NCBI RefSeq assembly: GCF_001039355.2
Contig: NW_019775510.1
Coordinates: 152,162-216,161, forward strand
DNA length: 64,000 nt
Direction of reading: 5' to 3'
DNA from: Lingula anatina
Lineage: Eukaryota; Brachiopoda; Lingulata; Lingulida; Lingulidae
In this document: in pieces, positions 10,301 to 25,300 of the stretch
Layout of the letters: every line of letters starts with the position of its first letter
Numbering within the stretch: the first letter of the stretch is position 1
Position numbers and translations under genes: made by a program
Notes under the pieces: generated by a model
Database searches by the model: none
What the model was told of the DNA's origin: nothing
What the model saw: only the letters and a program-made list of their open reading frames with translations

Positions 10301-13300
10301 AAGCACTGGGATTCAACAATTTGTTTGTTTTTTTTAATTCAGTGATTTATTTCCTTTTTAATCCAATGATTTAATTCATTGTATTCCCTTTTTAATTCAA
10401 AAATTTAATTCTAAAGGACTGTCCTAGTATTCAGAACAATTTTCACTGTTCTGACTTTCAAAGATGTGGCCTTTCTTTCATTTTGCACAATAACGCAAAA
10501 AAGGTGAGATGTTTTTTATCATGGCTATTTGTAATCCTGAGATAATGGCACTACGCACACTTTATATAAACTTTTAGTAACAGGATTTTAATGTCTTTAA
10601 GGTCTGAAATATTAAGACTACTAGTCATGATATCATTTTAAGATTGTAGTAGACATGATATTAAGTAAGATGATTGCTAATCACTATGTTGTTTTTACAA
10701 TGTATTCAATGTTACATGACTGCTAGTCATGATCTTGTATTATATCTGATATTTAGAGGACTGCTAATCATGGTGTTATTTCAACATTGTATTAGATGTG
10801 ACTTCTAGCCTGGATGTTGTTTATATGCAATACTAATTCTATTTTATTTTTATTTCATTTTTATTTTTATCCATTTATTTATTTATTTATTTATTTTTTT
10901 GGGGGGGGGTGCAGAAAATTACAATTTGCAACAAAACTGTGGGGAAAAGTGATAAGTCAAATCCAAGGTTGCAATAAGATGGTAAATATAGGACTTCCCA
11001 TCCAAGAAAATATAAGAGCCTGGAAATATGCCAGGTGCAGTTCACGGTGAAAAGTAGGTCAAAGATAAATTTCAAGGTCACAGGAAGACCTTCAATACAT
11101 GAGCTCCTATTCAACATCAATAGTAACTATGGGCATATCTCTGCCAGTTTTGGAGTTTGGAGATATAAGGGACAGAAACTTTGCAAAGTTCAGTTCATGA
11201 TGAAAAGTAGGCTTAACAAGTTCCATGGGCATATCTCTGCAAGTTTTGGAGTATTCCACATTTTTATTTTCACCACTGAATATTGTAACATTGTAATATT
11301 TGATATAGCGCAACTCCTAAACCATATGGAAAACAAAAAAATTTGAGATCACTTCTAGTATTGCACTTGACAGGCTCTTAAAAATGCAAAAACAAGAGGT
11401 CTTTAGCATCTATGGTTGCAGAATTAGAGTTTTTTCAGTTTCTCCCGTAAAAATACTTCAATTTACCCCAAACTCTTGAAGATGAAAGGAGTCCCTAATT
11501 GTAACCTTTCAATATAATATGAGAGTTTTCATCTGTGTAGTTCCTGAAAATTGGCACAAACTATTTTTTTTTTTTTTTTTTTTTTTGCAGAAAATTCCAA
11601 TTTTTAGACAATTTTGCCCCATTTGACCTTGAAATAAATGTCAAAGGTCAAATTCATATATGAAATCTCCACATATGACTGTCAGTCAGCCATCTATAGA
11701 AATTTTTCCCATAATTCCTTTGAGTTGGGAGAAATTTAGAATTAAATTTTGCAAATTTTAGACAAGGGTGCATTGTGACAAGCACCACACCTAGATCCGA
11801 GCACCGACTAAGCCCAAAATTCACATGGCTCAAGTTGAAATTAAATGTGACCTAGCGCCACGCTGGTTGTACAATTACAATATAGTACAGTTTGCTGAAA
11901 AAAATGGAAAATGCAACGTACCTGTGGTCAGATGAAGGTGACTTTTAAACTTGACTTGCATTTTATTAATATTCATCAATATGTTTGATGACAATAGTTT
12001 AACCTGTTTTCCACTTTTGTTATGGATTTTATTCTTCTAAAGAAAGTGAATATGTGCTATCAGACACCAAACATTAACTGAGCAACCTGCTCCAAAAGGA
12101 GACAGTCAGACTGAACAAGAATGTGCTGTTGGTGAAAATGGAACAAAATGTACTTACACAGCTCCTGGTAAAGGCAAACGATACCAAATGCCCAAAGAAT
12201 CAAGTTCAGATAATTCCTTGAGTCCGAGGGTGCTCGCAAACTTCTCCCAATCTTCTTGCATGAGGTCAGCCTTTGTGTCATCTGTCTCCCAGGGAGCCTG
12301 ATGCCATGACCTCTCAGCCACTGCCAGTAACCGTGGAAACAGCATATAGTAAAACTGATCTGCACTACGTATAGTTTCTGTCCATAATTGACTTTGTATT
12401 CCTTTAATAAACAAAGATAGAGATAACAGGGTCACTTTCATACAAGCTGAAAGCAACATTTCTATTTAATCTGTACACTTTGCAAAAAATTAGTACAATT
12501 TATTTTCCTTTTGATGTCTTTTTATCTATCAAGTCTACATTTACTTTTGTAACATTTCATATTACTACAACTACTAACAACTTCCAATTCAGAATCAACA
12601 ATTAATTATAAAACTGTATCTTATCAGTCATGGAATCTTCAACATCTTAGAATGCATTCCCAAAAACCCATCCTTTCAGCTGGATTGATTTAACATGGCA
12701 GGGCTTCTCTTTAAAGCCCACTAACAGCATCTTTTTTGCGTCCCTTGTGCAATGATTAAACTGTTGCTGTGGTTATAGTAAACATACAATCCACACAGCA
12801 AACCAGTTCTGTTTTCTAAAGAATCTTGTATATGATTCTCAGGTTTCTTCATCTCTTTACACTTTCCCAATATGTTTGAACTAATACATTTATACACAAT
12901 TCTTAGCTTTTTGCATTAAAGCATCTGTTTTCAGTGAACTTACCCAAAATGTTCTCAGACTGATCCACTAGCTTACACTTTTCCTGGTACCCTCCGCAAA
13001 GAGGCCTATACTTGAACACATGCTCCAAGGATATAGACCGCGAAGCCCAGTAAAGACCACGCTCTTCTGGATCTTGAATTTGGGGGTGGTCAAAATAGAG
13101 ATAGTTTGCATTTGACAAGATGACCTGAAGAAGAGTTAAGAATGTGTTATGTGACATATCTGTTGTGTGTGATTGCATTAACAAGGCAGCAAAGCTGTCA
13201 AACGTACAGACAAAAACCAGAAAATAAAAATGCAGAAAATAGGATACTGTCAATTCTGATGAACTGATGCATTATGCTTTCTGTAACTGCATAGCCAACA

Positions 13301-16300
13301 TCGAATTCTAATTCTGCAAAAACAGTGGATTAGGATGAAAGTAAAATGTGTAACAAGCATTAGACTGAATTCCCATACCTAGATCAATCCAACAGGATCA
13401 ATCCAACTCCAAGGGGTTTCTCACTAAATTGCTTTCAGCTTAAGCGGCTTAGGATTCTGCCATGCCAGTTTCAGTAGGCGTGACAGACAGCTTAGCCACT
13501 TAGCAATTTGATTGCAATTAAGCGAGAATTCCCTTGGAGATAGATCGATCCACAGTTAGTGTAATAGGGTCTGGAAATGGTCCCTAAGGCTTCAGGCTGA
13601 TAAGAGTTAAAGTTCATACTTTGGAAATGCCAGAATGAGATAAAGTGAAAATTTCACAAAAAAAATTGCTTAAACTAATATATATATATATATATATATA
13701 TAATTTAATAGAGCTGTTCTTCTAATTTGGGCTGTATGTCAATCCTAAGAATCATTCTTGTTAAAAAAAATACAGAAAATGTTACAAAGTAACAGTACAG
13801 GGCTCCTGGTGGATGGGAGTGATAAGTCACATCTTGAAAATGCCAGTTTGAAAAATGAAAAATTAAAAAAGAAAAAATTACAAAAATATTCCACTAAAGC
13901 TGCCATTCAGTCTAGTTGCACTACCATGATATGAATCATCCAACTTGAGTTTAAGCTGTGTAAACAACTCACAGAAATATATTTGTTTTATCACACAAGG
14001 CACCAAAGCTGTCAAATGTACAGACAAAAAACAAAAAATAAAAATGCAGAAAATAGGATGCTGTTAATTCTGATGCACTTATGTATTATGCTTAACTACA
14101 GCCAACATCAAATTTTAATTCTGCACAACAGTGGATCAGGATGAAAGTAAAATGTGTAACAAGCATTAGACTGAATTCCCATACCTACATCAATCTACGA
14201 GGATCAATCCAACTCCAAGGGGTTTCTCACTAAATTGCCTTCAGCTTAAGCGGCTTAGGATTCTGGCATGCTAGTTTCAGTAGAGGTGACAGACAGCTAA
14301 GCCACTTACATTAATTGCAATTTAGCGCGTGATAGGGTCTGGAAATGGTCCCTAAGGCTTCAGGCTGATAAGAGTTCAAGACACTTTGGAAATGCCCGAA
14401 TGAGAATAAGTGAAAATTTCACAAAAAAATTGCTTAAACTCAATAAAAAAATAATAATAACAATAATATATATATAAGAAATTGTAAAATAAAACATAAC
14501 AAAAATTCCAATAAAGCTGCTATTCAAACTTTTAAGCTGTATAATTACTAACATGATTTGAATAACCCTATTGAGTTTGAGAATAATACTGCACTGTTAT
14601 TCATCTTTAGCATTAATGTAAACGTTACACAAAATTTTTCTTTTGTAAAATTATTTTCAATATTAAATAACATTTACCTGCATAATAATCATCGATTCCT
14701 AATTATGTGACACAATCAAGAGAGCTAAACCTGTGGGACTTTACAATGAAATCTCAACGTGTGTTTTATGTAATCTCATTTAATGGCCACTTGAAAATTA
14801 ATTAAGCAAATTACTTTATAACCCTAAAATAACTCGAAAAATTAATTAAGCAAATTACTTTATAACCTGAATTAACATACTGCCCGCTATCCATATACAT
14901 TTATTGCACCATATAGCACTCTATAGAACTGCATTGCTTCCAAAACAGAAACAAACACACTGGTTTTCCAACACAAGCTGCACTTCAGTCTTATGAAACT
15001 TTTCAGTAAATTTGAGTATCATAAGTAACATGGTTTTCCCTTAATCGCTATCCTGGCAGCAGTGTCCAAAATAGGGTTTTCTTCAATTTTCATGCAATAT
15101 AACATAATACTTAATAGCATAATGACCATAAATTTTTTTATAAAAAAATAAAAGTATCATGGATATTCAGAAAATATGATATGGGAAGGTCATCAAGGCC
15201 ATGGAAGTTCAGAGTCACACTTTAAAAATGCCAAAATGTAAACAAGAGATAACTGTACTGAAATGATTTTCTTTCCATTTTCAACACCTTTTTTACATTA
15301 AACAAAATAATCAATTTATTGTCATTTTTAAATGATCAACTAGGAAAATTGTTGACATAGGAAAAATATCAATAGAACAATTTCAAATGTCCAATTTGCT
15401 CCATTCGGAGATTCTGAACATAGTGAATGATTGAATCTGACGAACTACAATGATGAGTTCCTTTCCACTTTTGATACTTTATTACACAATGCACGATAAC
15501 AGGTTTACCGTCATTTTTATATAATCAACTAACAATATTGTTAAGAAGCAGAAAATGTCAAAACAACACTTTTACACATCTAATTAGTTCCATAATGAGA
15601 CTGTTAACATGCCTAAGAATTAAATCTGAAGAAAAACCACTTATATACAAAAAGGCTAATAACTTCATCAAAACTCAACTGATTAAGCTCATTTTCAAAC
15701 TTGATCTGTATACTGGTCAGACTGATCACTCCTGTGAGTTGAAAGGCAAAAGGCTGATTTGTTTTCCTTAAAATGCGTCATCAGTGTTGCATATATGCTG
15801 AATAAAGGAAAAAACAGCATAATTTTTGTAAAAGCCAATTTTCTCCAATCAAGCCAATTTTCGAACTTGACCTGCGCATTATGAATATTCATCAGTTCTA
15901 TAAGTTTAAAGCCTAAAGGTAAAACAGTTCTTAACTTATCGCGTTATCTGTATTGCATATATGTTGAAAATAGTGAAAAAACAGCATAACTTCCCTAAAA
16001 ATGGCCCGATCATGCTGATTTTCGAACTTGACCTGCGCATTATAAATATTCATCAGTTCTGTAAGTTTCAAACTAAAAAGTAAAATGGTTTTCCACTTAT
16101 GGTGTTAACGGTGCTGCAAATGCAAATGCATCCATAGTCATTGCAATAAAAGGAACCCTTGTATGTTGTCTGCTACAATATTGTTTCGCTCACTACACAA
16201 GAAGCATAAATGACACAAATACTTTGTAAATATGATGAAAGCCTTAGTTAATCTAAAATGTTTTTTGGCAATTTGGAAACTTATTTAGCAAAGAGACAAA

Positions 16301-19300
16301 TGTTCCCTTATATTTCACTAATTTTCTCATTTTACCAAGACTGATAGTAAACTGATAGTAATTCTTGAAGAAACAAAAGATCAAATGATAGCTAGGCTTT
16401 TGAGATCAATCTTGGTAAAATTGCTGCTTTTTTAATTCTGATTTAATATATATGACTTCTTATTTGTATTCTAGTCATTATGGGTTAATCTCTTTTAGTA
16501 TAGGAAATGAAAGGGGTATAAAGTTTGAAAAGTGCATCAGGAGGTCAAAGGCGACATGCAAGATCACATTTGGATTTCCAATACATTATTTCCTATTCAA
16601 CTTTAAGGATGCTGTCTCTAAATTGACAATATCATTTTTGCCCTAGTAAATTGATAACAAGGTAGCAAAGCTGTCAAATGTACAGACAAAAAGCAGAAAA
16701 TAATGCAAAAAATAGGCTACTGTTAATTCTGATGCAAAAATACATTAAGCTTAACTGCAAATTCAACATCAAATTGTAATTATGCACAACAGATAATACC
16801 AATGTTAGTAAAATGTGTAACAAGCATAAGGCTTCAGGCCCACGAGAATTTCACAAAAAAAGTCAATAAAAAAATGATAATTCAATACAGCAGGTTTTCT
16901 AATTTGAACTGTACATCAATCCTAAGAATGATTCTTGTAAGTTAAAAAAAAACTAGAGGATCAGAGAGGCGANATCATCAGTGTTGCATATATGCTGAAT
17001 AAAGGAAAAAACAGCATAACTTTTGTAAAAGCCAATTTTCTCCAATCAAGCCAATTTTCGAACTTGACCTGCGCATTATGAATATTCATCAGTTCTATAA
17101 GTTTAAAGCCTAAAGGTAAAACAGTTCTTCACTTATCGCGTTATCTGTATTGCATATATGTTGAAAATAGTGAAAAAACAGCATAACTTCCCTAAAAATG
17201 GCCCGATCATGCTGATTTTCGAACTTGACCTGCGCATTATAAATATTCATCAGTTCTGTAAGTTTCAAACTAAAAAGTAAAATGGTTTTCCACTTATGGT
17301 GTTAACGGTGCTGCAAATGCAAATGCATCCATAGTCATTGCAATAAAAGGAACCCTTGTATGTTGTCTGCTACAATATTGTTTCGATCACTACACAGGAA
17401 GCATAAATGACACAAATACTTTGTAAATATGATGAAAGCCTTAGTTAATCTAAAATGTTTTTTGGCAATTTGGAAACTTATTTAGCAAAGAGACAAATGT
17501 TCCCTTATCTTTCACTAATTTTCTCATTTTAACAAGACTGATAGTAAACTGATAGTAATTCTTGAAGAAACAAAAGATCAAATGATAGCTAGGCTTTTGA
17601 GATCAATCTTGGTAAAATTGCTGCTTTTTTAATTCTGATTTAATATATATGACTTCTTATTTGTATTCTAGTCATTATGGGTTAATCTCTTTTAGTATAG
17701 GAAATGAAAGGGGTATAAAGTTTGAAAAGTGCATCAGGAGGTCAAAGGCGACATGCAAGATCACATTTGGATTTCCAATACATTATTTCCTATTCAACTT
17801 TAAGGATGCTGTCTCTAAATTGACAATATCATTTTTGCCCTAGTAAATTGATAACAAGGTAGCAAAGCTGTCAAATGTACAGACAAAAAGCAGAAAATAA
17901 TGCAAAAAATAGGCTACTGTTAATTCCGATGCAAAAATACATTAAGCTTAACTGCAAATTCAACATCAAATTGTAATTATGCACAACAGATAATACCAAT
18001 GTTAGTAAAATGTGTAACAAGCATAAGGCTTCAGGCCCACGAGAATTTCACAAAAAAAGTCAATAAAAAAATGATAATTCAATACAGCAGGTTTTCTAAT
18101 TTGAACTGTACATCAATCCTAAGAATGATTCTTGTAAGTTAAAAAAAAATAATGAGTAACAATTTTCTTTTCATAATGTTTCTGGTGGCAGTGCACAAAA
18201 TAGGTTTTGTTGCAGTATTACATAATGATTAAAGGTATAATTACCACCAATTTGTAATTGTCTAGTATAAATAACATGGACATTATGTTTTTTTCTTAAT
18301 GGCAGCAGTGTCCAAAATAGGGTTTTCTTCACTTTTGATGCAATATTGCATAATTCGTAACAGCATAATTACCATCAATATTTTATGATCAAATATAAGT
18401 ATCATGGATATTCAAAAAACGTGACTAGAAAAAGTCTTCAAGCCAATGAAAGTCACACCTTGAAAATGTTAATATATGAAGAATAAAAATTTCACAAAAT
18501 ACTATATTACTTTTAGAAAAATTACCCAATCAGACTGGTTTTCCAACTGATGCTGTATTTAAGTCCTATGTTTCTTTACTGTAAGTTTGAGGACAGTAAG
18601 TGGCATGGTTTTCCTTTAACAGTCACTACTGCAACAGTGCCCCAAATGGGTTTTCTTCAATTTTGAGAAAATATAACATTAATGCTTAACAGTATAATCA
18701 CCACCAATCTTTAATTAGGCACTGCAGGTAACATGGATATTTAGAAAATGTGACTAGCAAAGACCCATGGAAATTAAATTCACACCATGTAAACGAGATA
18801 ACTGTACTGAAATCAGTTTATTTCCATTTTCATTACTTTTTTTACATAAAACAAAATAACTCATTTACTCTCACTTTTAAAGGATCAACTAAGAAAATTG
18901 CTAAGATGGGAAAAATATCAACAGAACAATTTTAAATGTCCATATGCTCCATTCTGAGATTCTGAACAAAGTGAATGAGTCAATCTGACAAACTGCAGTG
19001 AAATGAGTTTATTTCCATTTTGACACTTTATTACACACTAAAGTTAACAGGTTTAGCATAATTTTTATATAAACAGCAACAAAATCATAGAAAATGCAAA
19101 AAAATGTCTGCCCTAGCATTATCTATGCAATTTGGATATTATATTTCATAGTTCTTCTTGTTTTAAATTTCATATGTATATAAATATATATTTACCTTAT
19201 ATCCTTTTTTGAGAAGTACATGAGCTATATCCTGGCCTGAATGCCCTATGTCCCACACATTTATGCTGATTTGATTGTCTGGCATGTTATACTGGTCCTT

Positions 19301-22300
19301 GTGGACAATGTCTTTGTCACTTTTCTTGATTGCATCCCATAATATTACATCTACTTGATACTTTGCTGAAAGAAAATCAAAAGCTATACTCCTACCAACT
19401 TCCTATCAGCTTCAAATTTAATGCTCTACAGTTTGTATTCCCTGTAATATAGTTCACTTTTCCATTCTTGGCACATATACAGAGTTTAACCAAATATTAC
19501 ATGTTACCAAATACCTATGCAGACATGATGAAACTCTCGGTCTGATCGGTCATGACCGGGAAAATTTGTCTGGACTGGTATAAAATTGGACTTGGTCGGT
19601 ACAAAGTACCGACAAGAGTTTTAAGAACCACAGTTTTGAATTTACATTCATCATTCGACATACTTCACTAATAAAATTATATGAAACCCAAAGCGTTTTT
19701 CCCCTCCATTTCAAACCTATCACATTCACAAACAAAGTAAGTTACTTAATCATACTGGAAGTATCTGTCTCAAACGAATAGACAATTTTTCATTACTGTC
19801 GGTCTAAATGTCCGGCCATTCTGAAAAGTTTTCAGCATGTCTGCTATGTGACATATTTCCTTTATGAGGCACAATAATTAGCCCTAACTGAACAATTTAA
19901 ATTGCACAATATAATTTATCTTATGAAAACCAATTATTAAAGTGTTCCTCCAATGGCAACCTCCACACCGACTCACCCACACTACTCAACTAGACAGCTA
20001 ATTGCACAACACTATTTCTTTCCTCAGTGTAGAAAACATATTATTGCCAAATGAATGTCAACTTCAAACAACTACTTTTCCTACCAAACTTAAAATGCAC
20101 TACATGCACTACTTTCAAGTTACAATCTACCAATCTACAAGCATACAAGGTTTTTAGCAGCATACGTACACCATTTCACACAAACACACTCATATAAACA
20201 CACATACTACCCAATGTTATCCCCATCTACACATTCCATCACCAATTGCAATAAATAGGCCTGCACACATTAATTGAGTGCTCGACTGCATGTGCTGACT
20301 TTTTCCTTCTGACTGTGCAACTCATGGACATTTTACACAGGAGCCAGAGGAAAGATGGCTGATTTCAATACAGTGTTATTAACCTAAGATATTGTATCTA
20401 GGGCCAAACTACCAAACCCTAGTGCTGAGATACAAACTAGCATTGTTATAAAATGATTATAACTTGTTACAGACTAAAAGTTAGAGGGAAAAGATTTGAC
20501 AGCATGCCACTGTACACATGAACTTGTGTCTGTGGAGCACTAAATTGTGTTGTAAAATTCTCATAAAACATGTTGCTAGAAAATTTCCCAACTAATTTGA
20601 AGAGCAGAGACACTTCAGCTATCAACAAAGGTGCAATTTAGAAAATCAAATCAAACTTTTGGGAAATGAAGCAAAATACACCTCAGGATGAACAAGATAT
20701 AATTGTCACACTAATTTCACCAGCTGTCAGGGTAAATCTATTCATTGCTGAAGTGTCAGAGCATTATCTGATAGTTTGTTATAGACTGTGAAAATTTCTA
20801 AAACTTGGTATAGTTTATAAAATTACAAAAACCAATAACAGAAGAATAAAATACAGTTTGTTATAGTGACAAGGGTACTGCTCTGGCCACTTGAACCTAT
20901 TTGTCATCATAAGGTATCATGTTTCCCAAGGACAGCAATCCATTCAACCTTGTGGTCAGAGACAACATCTTCTGTCTGATCTGTCTGATAGTCTCCAGTC
21001 TGGTTGGCCAAAAGCTAACAGTAAAAGCTTGTGCTCAATAACCTTACTATTATGTTATCATACTACTAATGAACATTTCCCCTGGGCAACAATTATAATG
21101 AATAAAAATAACAAGGATAATAGTAATAACACATCAAATGTCAATTAACTATTAATAAATTATAATCAATTCATCATTAAATTTCTTTTTTCCAAAGCTT
21201 GCATCAAATACTTGGCCAGTTCCTTGGTTATGATCATCATAATAAATTGCAATGTTAGGTCTGTATCATTATTAGATGTATACTAGCCAATCATTGGGTC
21301 TATAAAATGTTTTCTACGCATGTGAGTGGCCTTGGAAACCTTCTGTATATTGAACTTCTCATTTTAAGTCTTCAATATAATTGAATCTACAACTTGCATT
21401 TTTCCAGATTGGTTTGACACACCCCCTAAAAAAACATCTGTCATATACTGCCTGTCAGCTTGAGTAAGGTCAATTTTGTATGTGGCCTAAGCAACATGAT
21501 TATTAACCACAGCAGTGACTATCAAATTTGTCAATGAAATGAAAAATAATTACAGTTATAGACAAGTATCTGTCACCTTCCCCACAGTTAACAGTATGTG
21601 CCTGGTCATAGAAATATCCAGTCTCCACAGGTGACACCTTGCAGAGCCAGTGAGCAGAATCCACCGTTTTGCTAAAAATAGCATTGTCACGCAACTCTAC
21701 TGCTAACATATTCAACAATGAAAAAATAGTGATTTACTCATATTTACTTCAAAATTACTACTCATACTTACTTCAATATTACATATTACATAAGACTGCT
21801 ACACCACACTCTTACACATAATAATCTGCCTTGGGCCTCAACGATTTTTTTTTTCAATTAAGTAAATGTTGTCCTTACTACTACTTCTGTACATTTCATC
21901 ACAGTATCAATGACATTTTATCATAATTTGCCAATGAAGAGGTAAGAAATATACAGACCTGTTATATTAATAATTTTCTCAGCAAACATCTGCCTGAGTT
22001 CTTCTCTTGATTTCCCCATCTGCATACAGACAGTTGACTTCTCCCATGCGCCCCGAGGTACCTCATCACCTCCTAAATGTATAGTCTTGAGAGAGTTATG
22101 TCCCTTGTGTAAGTCTATCACAGATTTAATCACATGCTCAATAAAGACATATGTGGAGCTAAGGCATGGGTTCATAACGTTTTCTGTAAATAGCTGCACT
22201 GAAGAGAATTCTGAGTCATCATTAAAGTCATTGAGCAGGTATTTTGAAGCTTTTTGGGGATCTTTTGATATGTATTTGTCATATCTTAATAACATTGACT

Positions 22301-25300
22301 GGATGGCAGCATGTGCATGAGCTGGCATATCAAATTCTGGGATGATTTCAATATGGCGATGAGCAGCATAGTCTAGAATTTCCTGATAATCTGAGGTTGT
22401 GTAAAAACCACTTCCAAGACCCGTAGCTTCAGGACCAGATCCAAGTTGTGGCATAAGGCATGCAACTTTGGTAGGATCATGGCAACGCCTGGCTCCAATC
22501 TAAACATAATAAACAAAGAATCAACATAATGCCCAAGTTTTCAAAGAAATAATGAAAAAATAAGATGCCTAATTTACAAACCATATCGAAAACAGTCAAC
22601 TATCAATGGCTGACAGTAATCTCTAGGATATCACAGACCTTGTATACATTTGCATTGGAACATGCTTAGCATTTAATGAATTTAAATTAAAGGGATAACA
22701 ACTGTCCGTATGATATCCACATTTTACAATAAATGCATTGTAAACAACTCATAGAAATAAAATAGATTCTATTTTACCGTCAATACAGCAGTTCACACAA
22801 TTATTCTGGAATTTTTGCTTGCTATCACATCACGTGACTTCCATAGATGGCTATACTCTGTAATAATCTCTTAAGAGAATATTACAAAAATGAAACTTTT
22901 TAGAAAAAAAAAACAGGGACTAACTTTAAATGTTGGAATGGATTCATTTACCATTGGTAAGTATGGGGAAATTGTCCTTTACTCCAGGGAAATCTATTTT
23001 TTTGCAAAAATGAACAGCTGTTATCCCTTTAATTGGAAATTATAGGTAAAATTATGTAGGATGTGTGTGTGTGTGTGTGTGTGTATGTGTGTGTATAAGT
23101 ATAGTAAAATCATTTTCTATTAGGAATTTTAAACTCAACTGAGTGAACAAGAATGAGAGAATGTGAGAGAAAGTTACTAGTTAACTTGAGATTAATGTGT
23201 CTTGTACTTTCTGTTTCTTTTCTTAGAATACCAAAAAATTTATAAATGAAACACTGCAACTAGAAGAAAAAAGTTTCAATTAAATAAAACTAAGTTTTTA
23301 ATAAATAAAACTAGATCAAGAGAATTCTAGCATCCAGCCCCCCCCCCCCCCAACCATTGTTACCACCATTCCTTCCATCTGAAAAGGTCTTAATCTTCAA
23401 CTTCAGATCACAAATTATCTAACATGGTCCTAATCATTAGAGATGTGGTCCTACCATGGGCTGACTCAGTCTGCTTTTTTGATTAAATATCATCTTACTT
23501 TGAATAAGCAAAGCCAAGTTTTTTTTAAACAAAAATTAACACAGGGCATTTACAACAATGAGAGACAAAGACACCTTCCACAATGAAAAAAATGAAAAAA
23601 ACTCTTACAGATGATGACTTAAAATACAAGTAAAAATTAGTAAGAGTAAGAGAATCTCAGTAGGCTATGACACATGATCTTTTCTATTCATATGAATATT
23701 TTTTTCTGTGCTTTCCCATTTCTTCCTTAGATCAACTGCCTTTTAAGGACCCAGGAGGTATAAAGACTGAAAATCTATTTTTTTGCTTCTCCAAATACTT
23801 TTTGCAGGGATCCCAGAGTGGTTTAATTTTATTCTGCCTGCATAGAGTGAGATATTTCTTTATATGAAGGAGTAGAGTATGCAAGAGCTGTTATCCAATA
23901 ATCCAAATAGAAACAGGCAAGAGTTTTGTTCTAATTCAACAGGGCACTGTGTGCGTAGGTTCTGAATGAAACAAGTTCAAATGAAATCCCAGAAAATATG
24001 CAATAAAGTCTCTTTTGGGGCATTACAGAAAGTGCATCACTCGTTTTTTCCACTTAATGTGTTACCTGCATTGCACATATGCTGAAAAAAAGCTAAAAAC
24101 AACATAAATTTTGGAAATATGGCCCAATGAAGCTGTTTATTTAACTCAACCTGTGTTTTAATAATATTCCTCAGTTCTGAAAACAAAAGGTCAAACGGTT
24201 TTCTGCTCATTGTGTTATCTCTGAAAGAGAACGGCAACAACAGGTGATGGCCATGTGTACAGGCATGATGTATCTGTGCATAAAAAATAATCCACTGAGA
24301 GTTTTTTCACTTATACCTGTATGTTAGTAATGTGATCACTCCTGTAGGTTTTAGGACAATGGGCTTATTGGTTTTCCTTTAAATGTGTTTTCTGTATTGC
24401 ATACAGTAAAATATATGCTAAAAAAATACATCATTTTTTAAACAATGGACCAGTCAAGCTGATATTGGATCTCAAGCTGTATTTTACTAATATTCATCAG
24501 TTCTGTAAGTTTGAAGACAAAAGGTCAAACAGTTTTCCACTTATCATGTTACCTCTGAAAGTGCATGGTGACCACAGAAGCAGATTATGACTTTATGTAC
24601 AGACACTATATGCCTGTGCAAAATAAAAAGAAAACTTCTACAAACCTCAGTTAATTCTGGAAGACCTGGAATCTCCAGTCTCCAACCCTCATCATCTGAC
24701 AAATGGAAGTGTAACTTATTCATCTTATACTTAGACATAGCCTGCAGCGTCCTTAGAATGACATCCTTTTGGAAAAAATTCCGTGATACATCAATGTGTG
24801 TTCCTCGATAAGAAAACCTTGGTGCATCTTGGACTTTTAACTGTGGAATATTCCCTTGTTCATCCATAGTTGAATATATGGTCTGCATAGCATAAAAAAC
24901 CCCAGCAGTTGATGGAGATGTGACCTCAATTCGCTCATCTTGTGCACTGACATCAATTCTGTATGCTTCTTTGCTGTGTATTGCCTTCCCCTGTATAATG
25001 ACATCAACTGGGCCCTGTCTGATGCGTATGACTTTCTTGCCTGGATCATCTTGTGACAGAGGAAGGAGCATTCCTGGAGAAGAATAAATAAAGGTTGTAT
25101 AATACTAAACAGAGCAGTTATTGCTGTTAAAGGAGTAATTTTCTTTATTCCTCATTTCTGACAATTTTCACAAGTCTCAGTCATTTTCTTCTTTGGCTAT
25201 CCATTCAAGTTTACTCCAAAGCCTACAGTCACTGTAATGCTGGCATATGGCATGATTTGTGTTACAATATTCAATAAATATATATTTCATTCACTTTAAA

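Larger units (their letters stand above)
13183..16150 (+). repeat. R1 copies in intron 6
   Basis: R1 5' ends start at about 13183 and again at 13998 (GCAAAGCTGTCAAA-TGTACAGAC), so at least two copies or an internal duplication lie in tandem. The TTGATGCAATAT blocks and the about 165-bp 3' monomers (GTTGCATATATGCTGAA at 15785 and a related copy at about 15953) follow. The terminal hairpin is missing here. Confidence 0.72.

Noticed and set aside
11035-11346. 103-residue frame with repeated KSR..FKV and GHISASFG phrases
   Set aside because: The phrases repeat because R2 has tandem DNA units; a similar frame at 27004 arises the same way and the reverse strand is also open.
16452-17843. Two identical 64-residue open frames
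   Set aside because: They lie in the duplicated R1/R2 repeat sequence and have no protein features; identity comes from the DNA duplication.
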